64,000 bases of DNA from Pantoea sp. Aalb (GCF_009829985.1 NZ_SZZU01000002.1:62001-126000), one strand, 5' to 3'. Positions 47,579 to 56,700 are shown, counted from the stretch's first letter. Program-made: numbers and translations. Notes: generated by a model not told the origin, from the sequence alone.

Positions 47579-48069
47579 TTTTTCATCATATCTATCTTAA
47601 AACTTAACTTTAGTTAAATATTATGTATTTAATTTATAATTAAATACAATAAATAATTAATTATGGTGTAATCAGATTATTATACATTAAATATTGTAAT
47701 AATAATATAGTTGGCTGGCTAAATATCATTTCTTTGAGAAATACTATTATAAATATTTATATATTTTAATTTTATAGAAAAAGAATTATAAAAAAAATGA
47801 TAATTAAATTAATATAAAAATTATTAACTAGGTGAATAATTAATGAATAGAAAGTAGAACATATATAATTAAAATTTATAATATGGATATGTATTGATTA
47901 GTAATTTTTAAAAGTTAATGAATTATTATTCAATATATTTATATTTAATTATCAAAATCATTTATATATTTTATCTTTTAATACTTAATTTAATAATATA
48001 TAAATTATGCAAATTCAAGTAATATTTTTTATATATACTAATTCAATTTCAATTATATTGATTAATAAT
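47579..48069. other. Spacer at pmbA/dolP rearrangement junction
   Basis: The convergent ends of pmbA and dolP face this 491-base AT-rich spacer. Near pmbA, GTATTTAATT (47625-47634) and its complement (47638-47647) form a ten-base-pair hairpin with a TAT loop but no T-run. No mobile-element remnant or tRNA is visible that would explain the junction. Confidence 0.6.
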
Positions 48070-48654
48070 CTATTTTAAAATAGTAAATACCGTTATGACA
48101 TGTCTTACATTTTTTACTCGACTAGCAATATTTGCTGCTGCTGCTGCTTCTTGCTGTGTGACTAAACCTAATAAGAAAACTTCTCCATTCTCAGTAATAA
48201 CTTTAATATTAGATAATTTTACTTGATTACTATTGAATATATATAAACAGATTTGTGTTGTTATCAAAGTATCCGATAAAGAAATAGGTATACTAATTTT
48301 TTGATGGTTAACACGAATTCCATTATATATTTTTCTTGTATTTTTTACTATGGTCATTACACGATATATGGCGCGATGAACTAATTTTTGAGTTGGAGCT
48401 TGACCAATTAATAATATTTTTCCATTATATACGATAACTATAATGTGAGCTTGATTTTTAATAGCATGATCCTGCGATATCGTGTTAGTTATAGAGCGTT
48501 GTAATAGATTATCTTTTATCTGCATACTAATTGTACGAGGATCGTTAATACTTTTAGTAGCAACAGCAGCGTTGCTAGCAATTATGGTAACACACCCCTG
48601 TAATAATATAGATAATAATAAAATGATAATATTTTTTAATGTATTTATTTGCAT
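48070..48654 (-). CDS. dolP: Outer-membrane lipoprotein DolP (YraP)
   Basis: DolP is a dual BON-domain lipoprotein that keeps outer-membrane integrity and associates with the BAM complex and division site in E. coli. The 194-residue product (191 in E. coli) has a lipoprotein signal peptide ending LLQGC with the lipidated Cys at about residue 21, then DPRTISMQI, and two BON domains; the second ends TENGEVFLLGLVTQQEAAAAA. In E. coli it ends the lpoA-yraN-diaA-yraP operon; only dolP is left. Confidence 0.96.
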   Translation of the reverse strand: MQINTLKNIIILLLSILLQGCVTIIASNAAVATKSINDPRTISMQIKDNLLQRSITNTISQDHAIKNQAHIIVIVYNGKILLIGQAPTQKLVHRAIYRVMTIVKNTRKIYNGIRVNHQKISIPISLSDTLITTQICLYIFNSNQVKLSNIKVITENGEVFLLGLVTQQEAAAAANIASRVKNVRHVITVFTILK

Positions 48655-49323
48655 GGTTGTTATTAACTTTAGTATAAAATACTACAATATTAGTAATCGA
48701 ATTTTATCTTTAGTTAAAAATAAATATATATTTTTTATGTTTTCCTTTTAAATAATTTTTCTATTTTTTAGTATAAATTTGACCATATAGATCATAATTT
48801 CTATTCAGTATTATATGATGATTCTCATCATCTAGAGATAATAGTAAATAAAAATAGTTTCTATTTTAGACTTTTAATTTACTACAGTATTAATATTAGG
48901 TAATTATATTTATTATTTATTGTTATTAATATTAAATCCTAAGTTTGTAGTAGAGATTATATTAATCTGCTATACTAATATTAAATATTAGCAACCATTT
49001 GAATAGTAATGCTTTATTTAAATAAAGACTTATTAAAAATAAAAAGTATATGTTGTTAACATATTTAGTATGGTTAGTATTTTTACTTAGTTTTATGATT
49101 ATCATAATTTACAATAAAAATATAACTTTATTTTTAATAAAATTAATTACTTTAACTTCATTTTTTTATATTTTTAAATTCTACCTATTATAAAAATATC
49201 TTTTTATATTCTATCTTAATCATCACTGTATTTTATATATATTATTATAATAATGAGCATTATTATAATATAAATTTTTTATGATATTTAATAAATAAAA
49301 GCTTAATGTGGGTTTAATAATTG
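48655..49323. other. Spacer between dolP and rsmI
   Basis: In E. coli lpoA, yraN and diaA separate dolP from rsmI. None is readable here. Small palindromes of the type ATGATTATCAT (49093-49107) occur; I do not assign a regulator. Divergent promoters of dolP and rsmI must be present. Confidence 0.55.
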
Positions 49324-50199
49324 ATGAAATATCACTATCAAGAAAAAATTTATGCTAGTACTCTTTATATTGTTCCTACTCCAATCGGTAATTTAAATGA
49401 TATTACCCAACGGGCATTAACAGTACTATCTCATGTTGATTTAGTTGCAGCTGAGGATACACGTTATACTGGATTATTGCTTAAACATTTTTCCATTAAA
49501 AATAAATTATTTATGTTACATGTTCATAATGAGCAGCAAAAAACAAAATTATTAGTAGAGAAACTACAAGATGGTAAAAGCATAGCTTTAGTATCCAATG
49601 CAGGTACTCCATTGATTAACGATCCTGGATATTATCTTGTACGTTGTTGTCGTGAAATAAATATAAGAGTTATTCCATTACCAGGAGCATGTGCAGCAAT
49701 TACAGCATTAAGTGCATCTGGATTACCCTCTAATCGTTTTTGTTATGAAGGATTTTTACCATCTAAAACTAAGGCTCGTCGTGATATCCTTCGGAATTTA
49801 GCTTATGAATCACGTACTTTAATTTTTTACGAATCTCCTCATCGTCTAATATATAGCTTACATGATATGATAAAAGAATGGGGCTCCAAACGTTATATAG
49901 TTTTAGCTCGGGAATTAACTAAAAGTTGGGAATCTTTATATGGAGCATCAATTGAAAAATTATTAGAGTGGGTATTGGAAGATAAAAATCGCTATAAAGG
50001 AGAAATAGTATTAATTGTAAAAGGTTATGTAAAAAAAGTTGATGCCAATATTTTAGATTCTTCAACGTTACGTACTCTAATATTATTACAACAAGAACTA
50101 CCATTAAAAATAGCATCTAAATTAACAGCAAAAATTCATGGAATAACTAAAAATACTCTTTATAAATATGTTTTAAATCAACAAAAAGATGACAAATAA
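49324..50199 (+). CDS. rsmI: 16S rRNA 2'-O-methyltransferase RsmI
   Basis: RsmI methylates the ribose of C1402 in the decoding centre. The ATG at 49324 gives 291 residues (286 in E. coli). Family segments are LYIVPTPIGNLNDITQRAL, AAEDTRYTGLLL, LINDPGYYLV, PLPGACAAITALSASGLP and FYESPHRL. One oddity: the very conserved SDAGTP motif reads SNAGTP, with Asn92 in place of Asp. The gene overlaps the promoter of rnpB at its end. Confidence 0.96.
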   Translation: MKYHYQEKIYASTLYIVPTPIGNLNDITQRALTVLSHVDLVAAEDTRYTGLLLKHFSIKNKLFMLHVHNEQQKTKLLVEKLQDGKSIALVSNAGTPLINDPGYYLVRCCREINIRVIPLPGACAAITALSASGLPSNRFCYEGFLPSKTKARRDILRNLAYESRTLIFYESPHRLIYSLHDMIKEWGSKRYIVLARELTKSWESLYGASIEKLLEWVLEDKNRYKGEIVLIVKGYVKKVDANILDSSTLRTLILLQQELPLKIASKLTAKIHGITKNTLYKYVLNQQKDDK

Positions 50200-50217
50200 A
50201 AATTGATTCTTTATAAT
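50189..50217 (+). promoter_or_regulatory. Promoter of rnpB
   Basis: ATGACA (50189-50194) and TATAAT (50212-50217) are separated by 17 bases, and the RNA start near 50225-50227 follows at normal distance. The -35 box overlaps the last codons of rsmI. This is the best sigma-70 promoter I could assign in the window. Confidence 0.75.
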
Positions 50218-50226
50218 CTAATTATT

Positions 50227-50626
50227 GAAACTAACCAGACAGTCGCTGCTTAAACATATTTTTATGTGTTGCAAACCATATAAATAAAGGAGAGGAAAGT
50301 CCGGGCTCCATAGGGCAGAGTGCCAGGTAATACCTGGGAGGTGTAAACCTACGACTAGTGCAACAGAAAATAAACCGCCGATAATTATGTATGATACTAT
50401 TGTAGTATACATATGAGATTAGGTAAGGGTGAAATGGTGTGGTAAGGGCACACCGCACGGCTGGTAACAGATCGTGGCTCGGTAAACTCCACTCGGAGCA
50501 AGACCAAATAGGGGGATATAGTATTGCCCGTACTAATACTCGGGTAGGTCGCTTGAGCCAGTAAGTAATTACTGGCCTAGATGAATGACTGTCCATGACA
50601 GAACCCGGCTTATAGGTTAGTTTCAA
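50227..50626 (+). ncRNA. rnpB: RNase P RNA (M1 RNA)
   Basis: This is the catalytic RNA that removes 5' leaders from pre-tRNAs. The ends GAAACTAACC and GGTTAGTTTC pair as helix P1. Conserved bacterial type A elements are visible: GAGGAAAGTCCGGGCTCC (50291-50308), AGGGCAGAGTGCCAGGTAA, GGTAAGGGTGAAATGGTG, GGTAAACTCCACTCGGAGCA with AAGACCAAATAGGGG, and the 3' segment GACAGAACCCGGCTTA. At about 400 bases it is close to the E. coli RNA (377). Reading frames on either strand here are by-products. It follows rsmI directly; in E. coli the two lie in the same region but not adjacent. Confidence 0.97.
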
Positions 50627-50627
50627 T

Positions 50628-50670
50628 AATTAATTTGACTTAAATTAATTTGATTTATTTATATTTATTT
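50628..50670 (+). terminator. Candidate terminator of rnpB
   Basis: AATTAATTT (50628-50636) and AAATTAATT (50642-50650) form a nine-base-pair stem with a GACTT loop immediately after the RNase P RNA, followed by a T-rich stretch TGATTTATTTATATTTATTTT. The stem is all AT. Confidence 0.55.
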
Positions 50671-50719
50671 TTATATAATAAAAAATATTATTTATATTTT
50701 ATATATCCTAAAATAATTA

Positions 50720-50753
50720 GGAACTAGTTTATAAAAATATAATATCTAGTTCC
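50720..50753 (-). repeat. Inverted repeat beyond yqjK, weak terminator candidate
   Basis: GGAACTAG (50720-50727) and CTAGTTCC (50746-50753) are exact complements around 18 bases, located 18 bases past the yqjK stop. On the minus strand TAATTATTTT follows. Confidence 0.4.
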
Positions 50754-50771
50754 ATCAAAACTATTTAATTT

Positions 50772-51071
50772 TTATTTTAATGAAATATGATGAGAAACCA
50801 TAATTGATTTGATAATTCGCCATAAACCCCATAAGCCAAACCCACGTTTTATCCAACGTATTAAACGATAAGGACTTTTAATAGAAATCACTGCTAAAAT
50901 ACTACTAATAAGTGTTAAGTAACGACGTATGTTTAATAATATCATCCAAATACGATCATATCGTGTAGTATTATTTAGCCAATTAGTACAAGCAGTGTTT
51001 AAAGATTTACGTTGTTTGTTTATTTTATCTATTAATTTATAAATTTGATATTTACTCATTTTATGATTCAT
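50772..51071 (-). CDS. yqjK: YqjK-like protein
   Basis: The 99-residue product equals the length of E. coli YqjK and keeps its pattern: a basic N-terminal helix with INKQRKSL, YDRIWMILLNIRRYL, a hydrophobic segment at about 50-65, and WIKRGFGLWGLWRIIKS. Its function is not established in any organism I know. It is third in yqjD-yqjE-yqjK, 12 bases after yqjE. Its Shine-Dalgarno GAGGA lies in the second copy of a 13-base tandem duplication that also ends yqjE. Confidence 0.9.
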   Translation of the reverse strand: MNHKMSKYQIYKLIDKINKQRKSLNTACTNWLNNTTRYDRIWMILLNIRRYLTLISSILAVISIKSPYRLIRWIKRGFGLWGLWRIIKSIMVSHHISLK

Positions 51072-51072
51072 A

Positions 51073-51098
51073 AATCATATTCCTCAATCATATTCCTC
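51073..51098 (-). repeat. 13-base exact tandem duplication at yqjE/yqjK junction
   Basis: Read on the minus strand, GAGGAATATGATT occurs twice without a gap. The first copy encodes the last residues of YqjE; the second supplies the yqjE stop (TGA) and a GAGGA ribosome-binding site for yqjK. Confidence 0.85.
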
Positions 51099-51485
51099 TA
51101 ATAATTTACGATCATTATCTAATTCTTGACGAGTATGTCGTAGTAACCTAGAATTACGTGATTTTATAAGAACACAAATACCGAAAAACACTGCTAATAT
51201 AAATAGAACGAATGTAATTATAGTTATAGCTATTAAACGATATTTAATATTTAAACTCCATATTAGTAGTAATATTAAACTCATTAAACCAAAAGCTGTA
51301 AAGAGTATAGTCAATCCAATTAAAATAAATATTTGAATTAAATTATTTTTTTCTTTTTCTAATTCTACTATTGCTAACTTTAAACGAGTATCTACTATGT
51401 TAACCAATGTAGTTATTACTTGTTGGCTAATATTAAAAATACTTTTTCCTAGTCCTTGTCCTTTGTTTATCTGTTTATTATTCAT
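51084..51485 (-). CDS. yqjE: YqjE inner-membrane protein (DUF1469)
   Basis: The 133-residue product (134 in E. coli) has two hydrophobic segments at about 50-75 and 82-108, preceded by an amphipathic helix with the family motif TRLKLAIVELEKEKNNL and followed by SRNSRLLRHTRQELDNDRKL. In E. coli YqjE is a membrane protein linked to YqjD, and family databases group it with phage-holin-like superfamily III; nothing here suggests a phage. It starts one base after the yqjD stop. Confidence 0.93.
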   Translation of the reverse strand: MNNKQINKGQGLGKSIFNISQQVITTLVNIVDTRLKLAIVELEKEKNNLIQIFILIGLTILFTAFGLMSLILLLIWSLNIKYRLIAITIITFVLFILAVFFGICVLIKSRNSRLLRHTRQELDNDRKLLEEYD

Positions 51486-51486
51486 A

Positions 51487-51792
51487 TTAACGTCGTATAA
51501 TCAAAATTCCTAAAATAAAACCTATTACTATTCCCATACCTGTACCTTGCCAAGGATTCTTATGTAAGTAATTATCTGCTTTTTTTATTGTTTCTCGTGT
51601 AGTTTTTGCAATATAGGCGCTAGATTGATCAATACGATCAAGTGAACTATCTAAAACGTGTTTTGCTTTGTTACGCAGTTTATTAACTTCAAATTTAGAT
51701 TTATCTGCTGAACTACTAATCACTTCTTCTAGATTATTAGTTATATTTTTTAATTCTGTACGTAAATGTTCAAAAGATGTTTGTTTAACCAT
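51487..51792 (-). CDS. yqjD: YqjD, ElaB/YqjD family ribosome-binding membrane protein
   Basis: E. coli YqjD is a tail-anchored inner-membrane protein that binds 70S ribosomes in stationary phase. I start at ATG 51792 (MVKQTSFEHLRTELK), giving 101 residues, the E. coli length. The product is a charged helix with the pattern LEEVISSSADKSKFEVNKLRN, then the conserved HKNPWQGTGMGIVIGFILG membrane anchor ending IIRR. AAGGA precedes it. It heads yqjD-yqjE-yqjK, as in E. coli. A paralogue such as ElaB is a less likely name given the neighbours. Confidence 0.93.
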   Translation of the reverse strand: MVKQTSFEHLRTELKNITNNLEEVISSSADKSKFEVNKLRNKAKHVLDSSLDRIDQSSAYIAKTTRETIKKADNYLHKNPWQGTGMGIVIGFILGILIIRR

Positions 51793-52477
51793 AATAATAT
51801 ATCCTTTTGATTTTACTTTTTTTAAAAAAAACAAATTGAAAATTTGTATTTTATTAATTTCATATTAAATTAAATAATGCTATATATATTAGCAATAATT
51901 AAATATTTTTGGATAAGTGAAATTATCATTCACTCATAATTAATATTAACTTTTATATCGTATAAAACGATCTTTTAATTATTTAATTATATCTAAAATA
52001 AACCATGTCCCTATCTATTAAGAATAGACAGAAGATGAGAAAATTTAAAGTAGTACTGATGAAATGGCAGCTAATACTTACTATTTATATTTTAAATTTA
52101 AATTAAAATTTATATAGATAATATATATTGAAATATATTATTAGACAAATTTTATATAATTTTTAGTTATTTATATGATTATACAATTAAAAAATATAGT
52201 TAAATAAGATTTATATTTATTTTGATAAATTTAACTTTTTGATAGGTTATAAATGTATTTTACTATACATACTATTTAAGATTTTTAATATTTTTTTATA
52301 TAAAACTATTTTATGTATTATTGAATATAAATTCAATATGACAAAAAAAAAATAAATAATAAATTATTTTAAAATAATGACATAAGTAAGTAATTTATTA
52401 CTTTTATATCCTTGTAAAAAGCACTAGATGTTAGTGTTTAGAAAATAATAAAATAAATTTATTAGTATTTTAAATTT
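51793..52477. other. Spacer between yqjD and tRNA-Ile2
   Basis: No gene or strong structure is recognisable. In E. coli many genes separate yqjD from ileX, so this is a point where a long stretch has been deleted. Confidence 0.55.
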
Positions 52478-52553
52478 TGGTGGCCCCTGCTGGATTTGAA
52501 CCAGCGACCAAGCGATTATGAGTCGCCTGCTCTAACCTCTGAGCTAAGGGGCC
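52478..52553 (-). tRNA. ileX: tRNA-Ile2 (anticodon CAT, lysidine type)
   Basis: A 76-base cloverleaf on the minus strand with acceptor GGCCCCT, anticodon loop ACTCATAA, T-arm GGTTCAAAT and encoded CCA. A CAT anticodon could mean Met, but the body is nearly identical to E. coli ileX and lies beside rpoD as ileX does. In this family TilS converts C34 to lysidine so that it reads AUA. AUA codons are abundant in this AT-rich window. Confidence 0.96.
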
Positions 52554-52678
52554 TAAGAAACATAAAATACTATAATACTTATTATGTATTAGTAAATAAA
52601 TTTTTTATATTAATTTAAAATTAATATTTATATTAATTTTAAATTACAGTACATCTAATTTATCTAAAAATAAAAATA

Positions 52679-54514
52679 TTACTCATCTAAAAAGCTACGT
52701 AATACTTCTGAACGACTCGGATGACGTAATTTACGTAAAGCTTTAGCTTCAATTTGACGAATTCTTTCGCGAGTTACATCAAATTGTTTACCTACTTCTT
52801 CTAAAGTATGATCAGTATTCATGTTAATTCCGAAGCGCATACGTAGAACTTTTGCTTCACGAGCAGTTAAACCTGCTAGAACTTCGTGTGTAGCTGATCG
52901 TAAACTTTCTGATGTCGCTGAATCAAGAGGTAGTTCTAGCGTAGTATCTTCAATAAAATCTCCTAAATGCGAATCTTCATCATCACCTATTGGTGTTTCC
53001 ATAGAAATTGGCTCTTTAGCAATTTTAAGTACTTTACGAATTTTATCTTCTGGCATCAACATACGTTCAGCAAGCTCTTCTGGAGTCGGTTCACGTCCCA
53101 TTTCTTGTAACATTTGACGTGAAATACGATTAAGTTTATTAATAGTTTCAATCATATGGACAGGAATACGAATAGTACGAGCTTGATCAGCAATAGATCT
53201 AGTAATAGCTTGACGAATCCACCAAGTAGCATAAGTGGAAAATTTATACCCACGGCGATATTCAAATTTATCTACAGCCTTCATCAAGCCAATATTACCT
53301 TCCTGAATTAAATCTAAAAATTGTAAACCACGATTAGTATATTTTTTTGCGATAGAAATAACCAGACGTAAATTTGCTTCAACCATTTCTTTTTTTGCAC
53401 GACGTGCTTTAGCTTCTCCAATAGACATACGACGATTAATATCTTTTACTTGCTCAATAGTTAAGCCTGTTTCTTCTTCTATTTGGATTAATTTTTGTAG
53501 CGAACGCATTATCTCTTCTTCTACTTCTTGTAGTTTTTCTGACCAAGGTTTATTCATCTTTAAAGCAGATTGAAACCAATGTTCACTAGTTTCATTGCCA
53601 GTAAACAAAGAAATAAAATTTTTTTTAGGCATTTTACATAATTCAACACATAATTTCATGATTAGTCGTTCTTGAGTACGTACACGTTCAATCATTTCAC
53701 GCATACTATTCACTAAATAGTCAAATTGCTTAGGTACTAGTCTGAATTGTTTAAAAACTTCAGATAAATTTTGTATTTCAGCAATTGTATCAATATGGTT
53801 GCGTCCTTTAGTTTTAATCACAGTACGTGTAATTTGATGTTGATTACGTAATTCTAAGATTTTTTCACGAGCTACCTCTGGATCGATACAATGATCATCT
53901 TCAGAATTTCCAACATCACTTTCTTCTTCGTCGTTACGATCTTCTTCTGATAGTTCAGATCCAATATGGATTGCATTAGCTGAAATATTCTCATCAACAT
54001 TTAAATCAACAAAACCACTGATCAAATCAGATAAGCGAGATTTACCTGCTTCTATTCGGTCACATTGATCAAGTAAGTAATTAATTGCTTCTGGATATTC
54101 AGCAACTGAACATTGAACTTGGTTAATACCTTCTTCAATACGCTTAGCAATATCAATTTCACCTTCTCTGGTTAATAATTCAACAGTACCCATTTCACGC
54201 ATGTACATACGTACTGGATCAGTAGTACGACCAATTTCAGATTCAACAACATTTGATAATACTTGAGCAGCAACTTCAGCTACATCTCTATTATTATCAG
54301 TATTATTTTCATGTAATATTAGATCATCAGTATCAAAGGCTTCTTCAACGACTTGAATACCCATATCGTTAATCATCTGGATAATGTCTTCGATCTGATC
54401 GGATTCAATTATATCTTCCGGCAGATGGTCATTGACCTCAGCATAGGTCAGATAGCCCTGCTCCTTCCCACGTGTGACAAGTAGCTTGAGCTGTGACTGC
54501 GAGTTTTGCTCCAT
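52679..54514 (-). CDS. rpoD: RNA polymerase sigma-70 factor RpoD
   Basis: RpoD is the housekeeping sigma factor. The 611-residue product (613 in E. coli) has region 1.1 at the start (QLKLLVTRGKEQGYLTYAEV), region 1.2 (DPVRMYMREMGTVELLTREGE), an acidic variable non-conserved region around 190-215, region 2 with NLRLVISIAKKYTNRGLQFL and YKFSTYATWWIRQAI for -10 binding and melting, region 3, and the region 4.2 helix-turn-helix TLEEVGKQFDVTRERIRQIE for the -35 box. It is the last gene of rpsU-dnaG-rpoD. An 18-base palindrome lies 38 bases upstream of its start. Confidence 0.99.
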   Translation of the reverse strand: MEQNSQSQLKLLVTRGKEQGYLTYAEVNDHLPEDIIESDQIEDIIQMINDMGIQVVEEAFDTDDLILHENNTDNNRDVAEVAAQVLSNVVESEIGRTTDPVRMYMREMGTVELLTREGEIDIAKRIEEGINQVQCSVAEYPEAINYLLDQCDRIEAGKSRLSDLISGFVDLNVDENISANAIHIGSELSEEDRNDEEESDVGNSEDDHCIDPEVAREKILELRNQHQITRTVIKTKGRNHIDTIAEIQNLSEVFKQFRLVPKQFDYLVNSMREMIERVRTQERLIMKLCVELCKMPKKNFISLFTGNETSEHWFQSALKMNKPWSEKLQEVEEEIMRSLQKLIQIEEETGLTIEQVKDINRRMSIGEAKARRAKKEMVEANLRLVISIAKKYTNRGLQFLDLIQEGNIGLMKAVDKFEYRRGYKFSTYATWWIRQAITRSIADQARTIRIPVHMIETINKLNRISRQMLQEMGREPTPEELAERMLMPEDKIRKVLKIAKEPISMETPIGDDEDSHLGDFIEDTTLELPLDSATSESLRSATHEVLAGLTAREAKVLRMRFGINMNTDHTLEEVGKQFDVTRERIRQIEAKALRKLRHPSRSEVLRSFLDE

Positions 54515-54850
54515 AAGACGGTATCCACGCTTTATTAATTAGATTAGTATTGGTCGGTATCGATACCGACATTAACATTAAAGGCATTAGAGTATTTTAC
54601 TATTCTCGAATGAGAACTTTTGCCTTTTGATATTTAATTTTTATTCTATATGATTTTTATAATCTAGTTTAATTATCCTTTTTCTTATTCTCTTAACAAG
54701 ATTTTTTAGGGTTTTAATTTTAAAAAATTATGTATATATCAAAGATATTTTTAACTATTTTTAGGTTAACTTATTTATTAACCTTCAAATTAAGGTTTAG
54801 AAATGCGTTTTTATGCTGCGTGTATATACGATTTGTTACTTAATATAAAT
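54515..54850. other. dnaG-rpoD intergenic region
   Basis: E. coli has a shorter dnaG-rpoD gap with an RNA processing site. Here 336 bases hold the 54553-54570 palindrome and otherwise AT-rich DNA. Bases 54540-54630 and 54790-54830 are less AT-rich than usual spacers, suggesting conserved leader sequence. Confidence 0.55.
54553..54570. repeat. 18-bp perfect palindrome upstream of rpoD
   Basis: GTCGGTATCGATACCGAC reads the same on both strands. It contains ten G or C in 18, in contrast to its surroundings. It could be an operator for a dimeric protein, or an mRNA hairpin in the rpoD leader. Confidence 0.85.
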
Positions 54851-56608
54851 TTATTTTTTAGCTAAAGCTTGACTCAAAGACCAAAACTCCCGTCGTTCAG
54901 AAGAATTCAAGCCATCAGTACGATCTCGCGCAATAAGTACATCAAGGCGTTGTTTTAGCACACAATCGTAAAGATTTGTCAAAGAATCTTGAAATACTGT
55001 TTCTAATTCTTTATCTACTACCATGTGGTTCCATGTAGCCAATGTTTCAAGTGTTTGGTTAAAGTTTGTTTCGCGATAAAACTCTAGTAGTTGTCCTGTC
55101 GTTAGGCTAGGATTTTTTATACAGTAATTTACTAATTCTACAAACAACGGCAAACCTGCCATATTAGTTTGCTCAAGACCATTTAGTGTGGGTACCATAG
55201 CAGCAAATTGCGGATTTTGAATAAGAAGTGCAATGAGCAAGCGCATAGTTGTGGGTTTCAACGACGGTACTATTTTACCAAATATTTTACTTTGTTCTAA
55301 TTTTGGTATGAGTTTATCTAATTTATTATCATCAATAATACCAATTTTCAATCCTAAAATTTGACGCATACAAATACGCAATGCTTTTCCAGGAATTTGG
55401 TTAATTAGTGGTAATGCTAACATAGCTAACTTAGCTTTACCATTCTCTGTACTTAAATCAACTTGTAATAATAGATTTTTAAATAAAAAAGTAGAAATTG
55501 GAATTGCTTGTTTTATTCTTTCTTCAAATGCTTTTTTACCTTCTTTACGAATTATAGTATCTGGATCTTCATTATTTGGTAATAATATAAAGTTTAGTTG
55601 ACGCTCATCTTTCATGTAAGGTAATGCATTCTTAAGTATACGCCACGATGCTTTTCGTCCAGCAATATCCCCGTCATAGCAACAAACAACATTATTTGTT
55701 GAACGAAACAAAAGTTGAATATGTTCAGCTGTAGTTGATGTGCCAAGCGATGCTACAGCATAATTGATACCGAACTGTGCCAATGTTACTACATCCATAT
55801 AACCTTCAACAATTAACAAACATGTTGGTTGTATATAGTATTTTTGTACTTCATAAAGCCCATATAATTGACGACTTTTATGAAATATAAGTGTTTCAGG
55901 CGAATTGAGATATTTAAGTGTAGCATTACCTAATAAACGTCCACCAAAACCAAGTACACGTCCTCGTTTATCTCGAATTGGGAACATAATACAATTACGA
56001 AAACGATCGTAAGTTCGGCCTTTATTATTGACCAACATACCTGATTCGATTAATAATTTGTAATAATTTTTTTGTGAACTCAAGAATTTTATTACATTAT
56101 TCCAACCAGCAGGAGCATAACCAATAGCAAAATTATTCATGACTTCTTGGTTTAGGCCACGTGTGGTCATCAAGTAATTTCGTACAGCTTGCGCTTGTTG
56201 TTCGTAAAGACATTCCTGGTAAAAATTCTTTAAAATATTTAGTAATTCATAAAAGCTCTGGCGCTGATGTCGCTTTACTATTTGATTAGAACCATTACTA
56301 ATGGTATAAGGTACTTCTAAACCATGTAACGTTGCTAATTCTTCAATACTTTCAATGAAATCTAAACGATCGTGATTAATAAGAAAATCAATGGCATTAC
56401 CTTTAGCACCACAACCAAAGCAATAATAAAATTGTTTTTCTCCACTTACGGTAAAAGAAGGTGTTTTTTCATTATGAAATGGGCAACAAGCATTATGATT
56501 TTTACCTTGTTTTTTTAATTTTACACGAGAGCTAACAAGGCTTACTATGTCTGTTCTGGCAAGCAAACTTTTGATAAATAATCCAGGAATTCGTCCAGCC
56601 ACAATCAT
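54851..56608 (-). CDS. dnaG: DNA primase
   Basis: DnaG lays RNA primers at the replication fork. The 585-residue product (581 in E. coli) has the N-terminal CHC2 zinc finger (CCPFHNEKTPSF, then YCFGCGAKGNAIDF), the TOPRIM catalytic core with LLIVEGYMDVVTLA and CYDGDIAGRKAS, and a C-terminal helicase-binding domain. E. coli DnaG starts MAGRIP; here MIVAGRIP is encoded, so either the ATG at 56606-56608 or the GTG two codons later (56600-56602) may be the real start. It lies between rpsU and rpoD as in E. coli. Confidence 0.98.
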   Translation of the reverse strand: MIVAGRIPGLFIKSLLARTDIVSLVSSRVKLKKQGKNHNACCPFHNEKTPSFTVSGEKQFYYCFGCGAKGNAIDFLINHDRLDFIESIEELATLHGLEVPYTISNGSNQIVKRHQRQSFYELLNILKNFYQECLYEQQAQAVRNYLMTTRGLNQEVMNNFAIGYAPAGWNNVIKFLSSQKNYYKLLIESGMLVNNKGRTYDRFRNCIMFPIRDKRGRVLGFGGRLLGNATLKYLNSPETLIFHKSRQLYGLYEVQKYYIQPTCLLIVEGYMDVVTLAQFGINYAVASLGTSTTAEHIQLLFRSTNNVVCCYDGDIAGRKASWRILKNALPYMKDERQLNFILLPNNEDPDTIIRKEGKKAFEERIKQAIPISTFLFKNLLLQVDLSTENGKAKLAMLALPLINQIPGKALRICMRQILGLKIGIIDDNKLDKLIPKLEQSKIFGKIVPSLKPTTMRLLIALLIQNPQFAAMVPTLNGLEQTNMAGLPLFVELVNYCIKNPSLTTGQLLEFYRETNFNQTLETLATWNHMVVDKELETVFQDSLTNLYDCVLKQRLDVLIARDRTDGLNSSERREFWSLSQALAKK

Positions 56609-56700
56609 AATCTCGACTTTTCAGCCATATAAGCATAATAATAAGCTATTTCCTATCTATATCTATACTTTTTATTAAGTATGAGAAGATGAATTCAAGA

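Noticed and set aside
48482..48751. 89-codon plus-strand frame across the dolP start
   Set aside because: It is mostly antisense to the conserved dolP sequence and then runs into AT-rich spacer; no homology or ribosome-binding site.
50218..50626. Minus-strand open frames of 64 and 131 codons
   Set aside because: They lie wholly within the RNase P RNA gene and translate its complement; the RNA call explains the region.
51084..51485. Phage holin, suggesting a prophage remnant
   Set aside because: The protein is YqjE with its normal neighbours yqjD and yqjK; the holin-like name is only a family grouping and no other phage gene is present.
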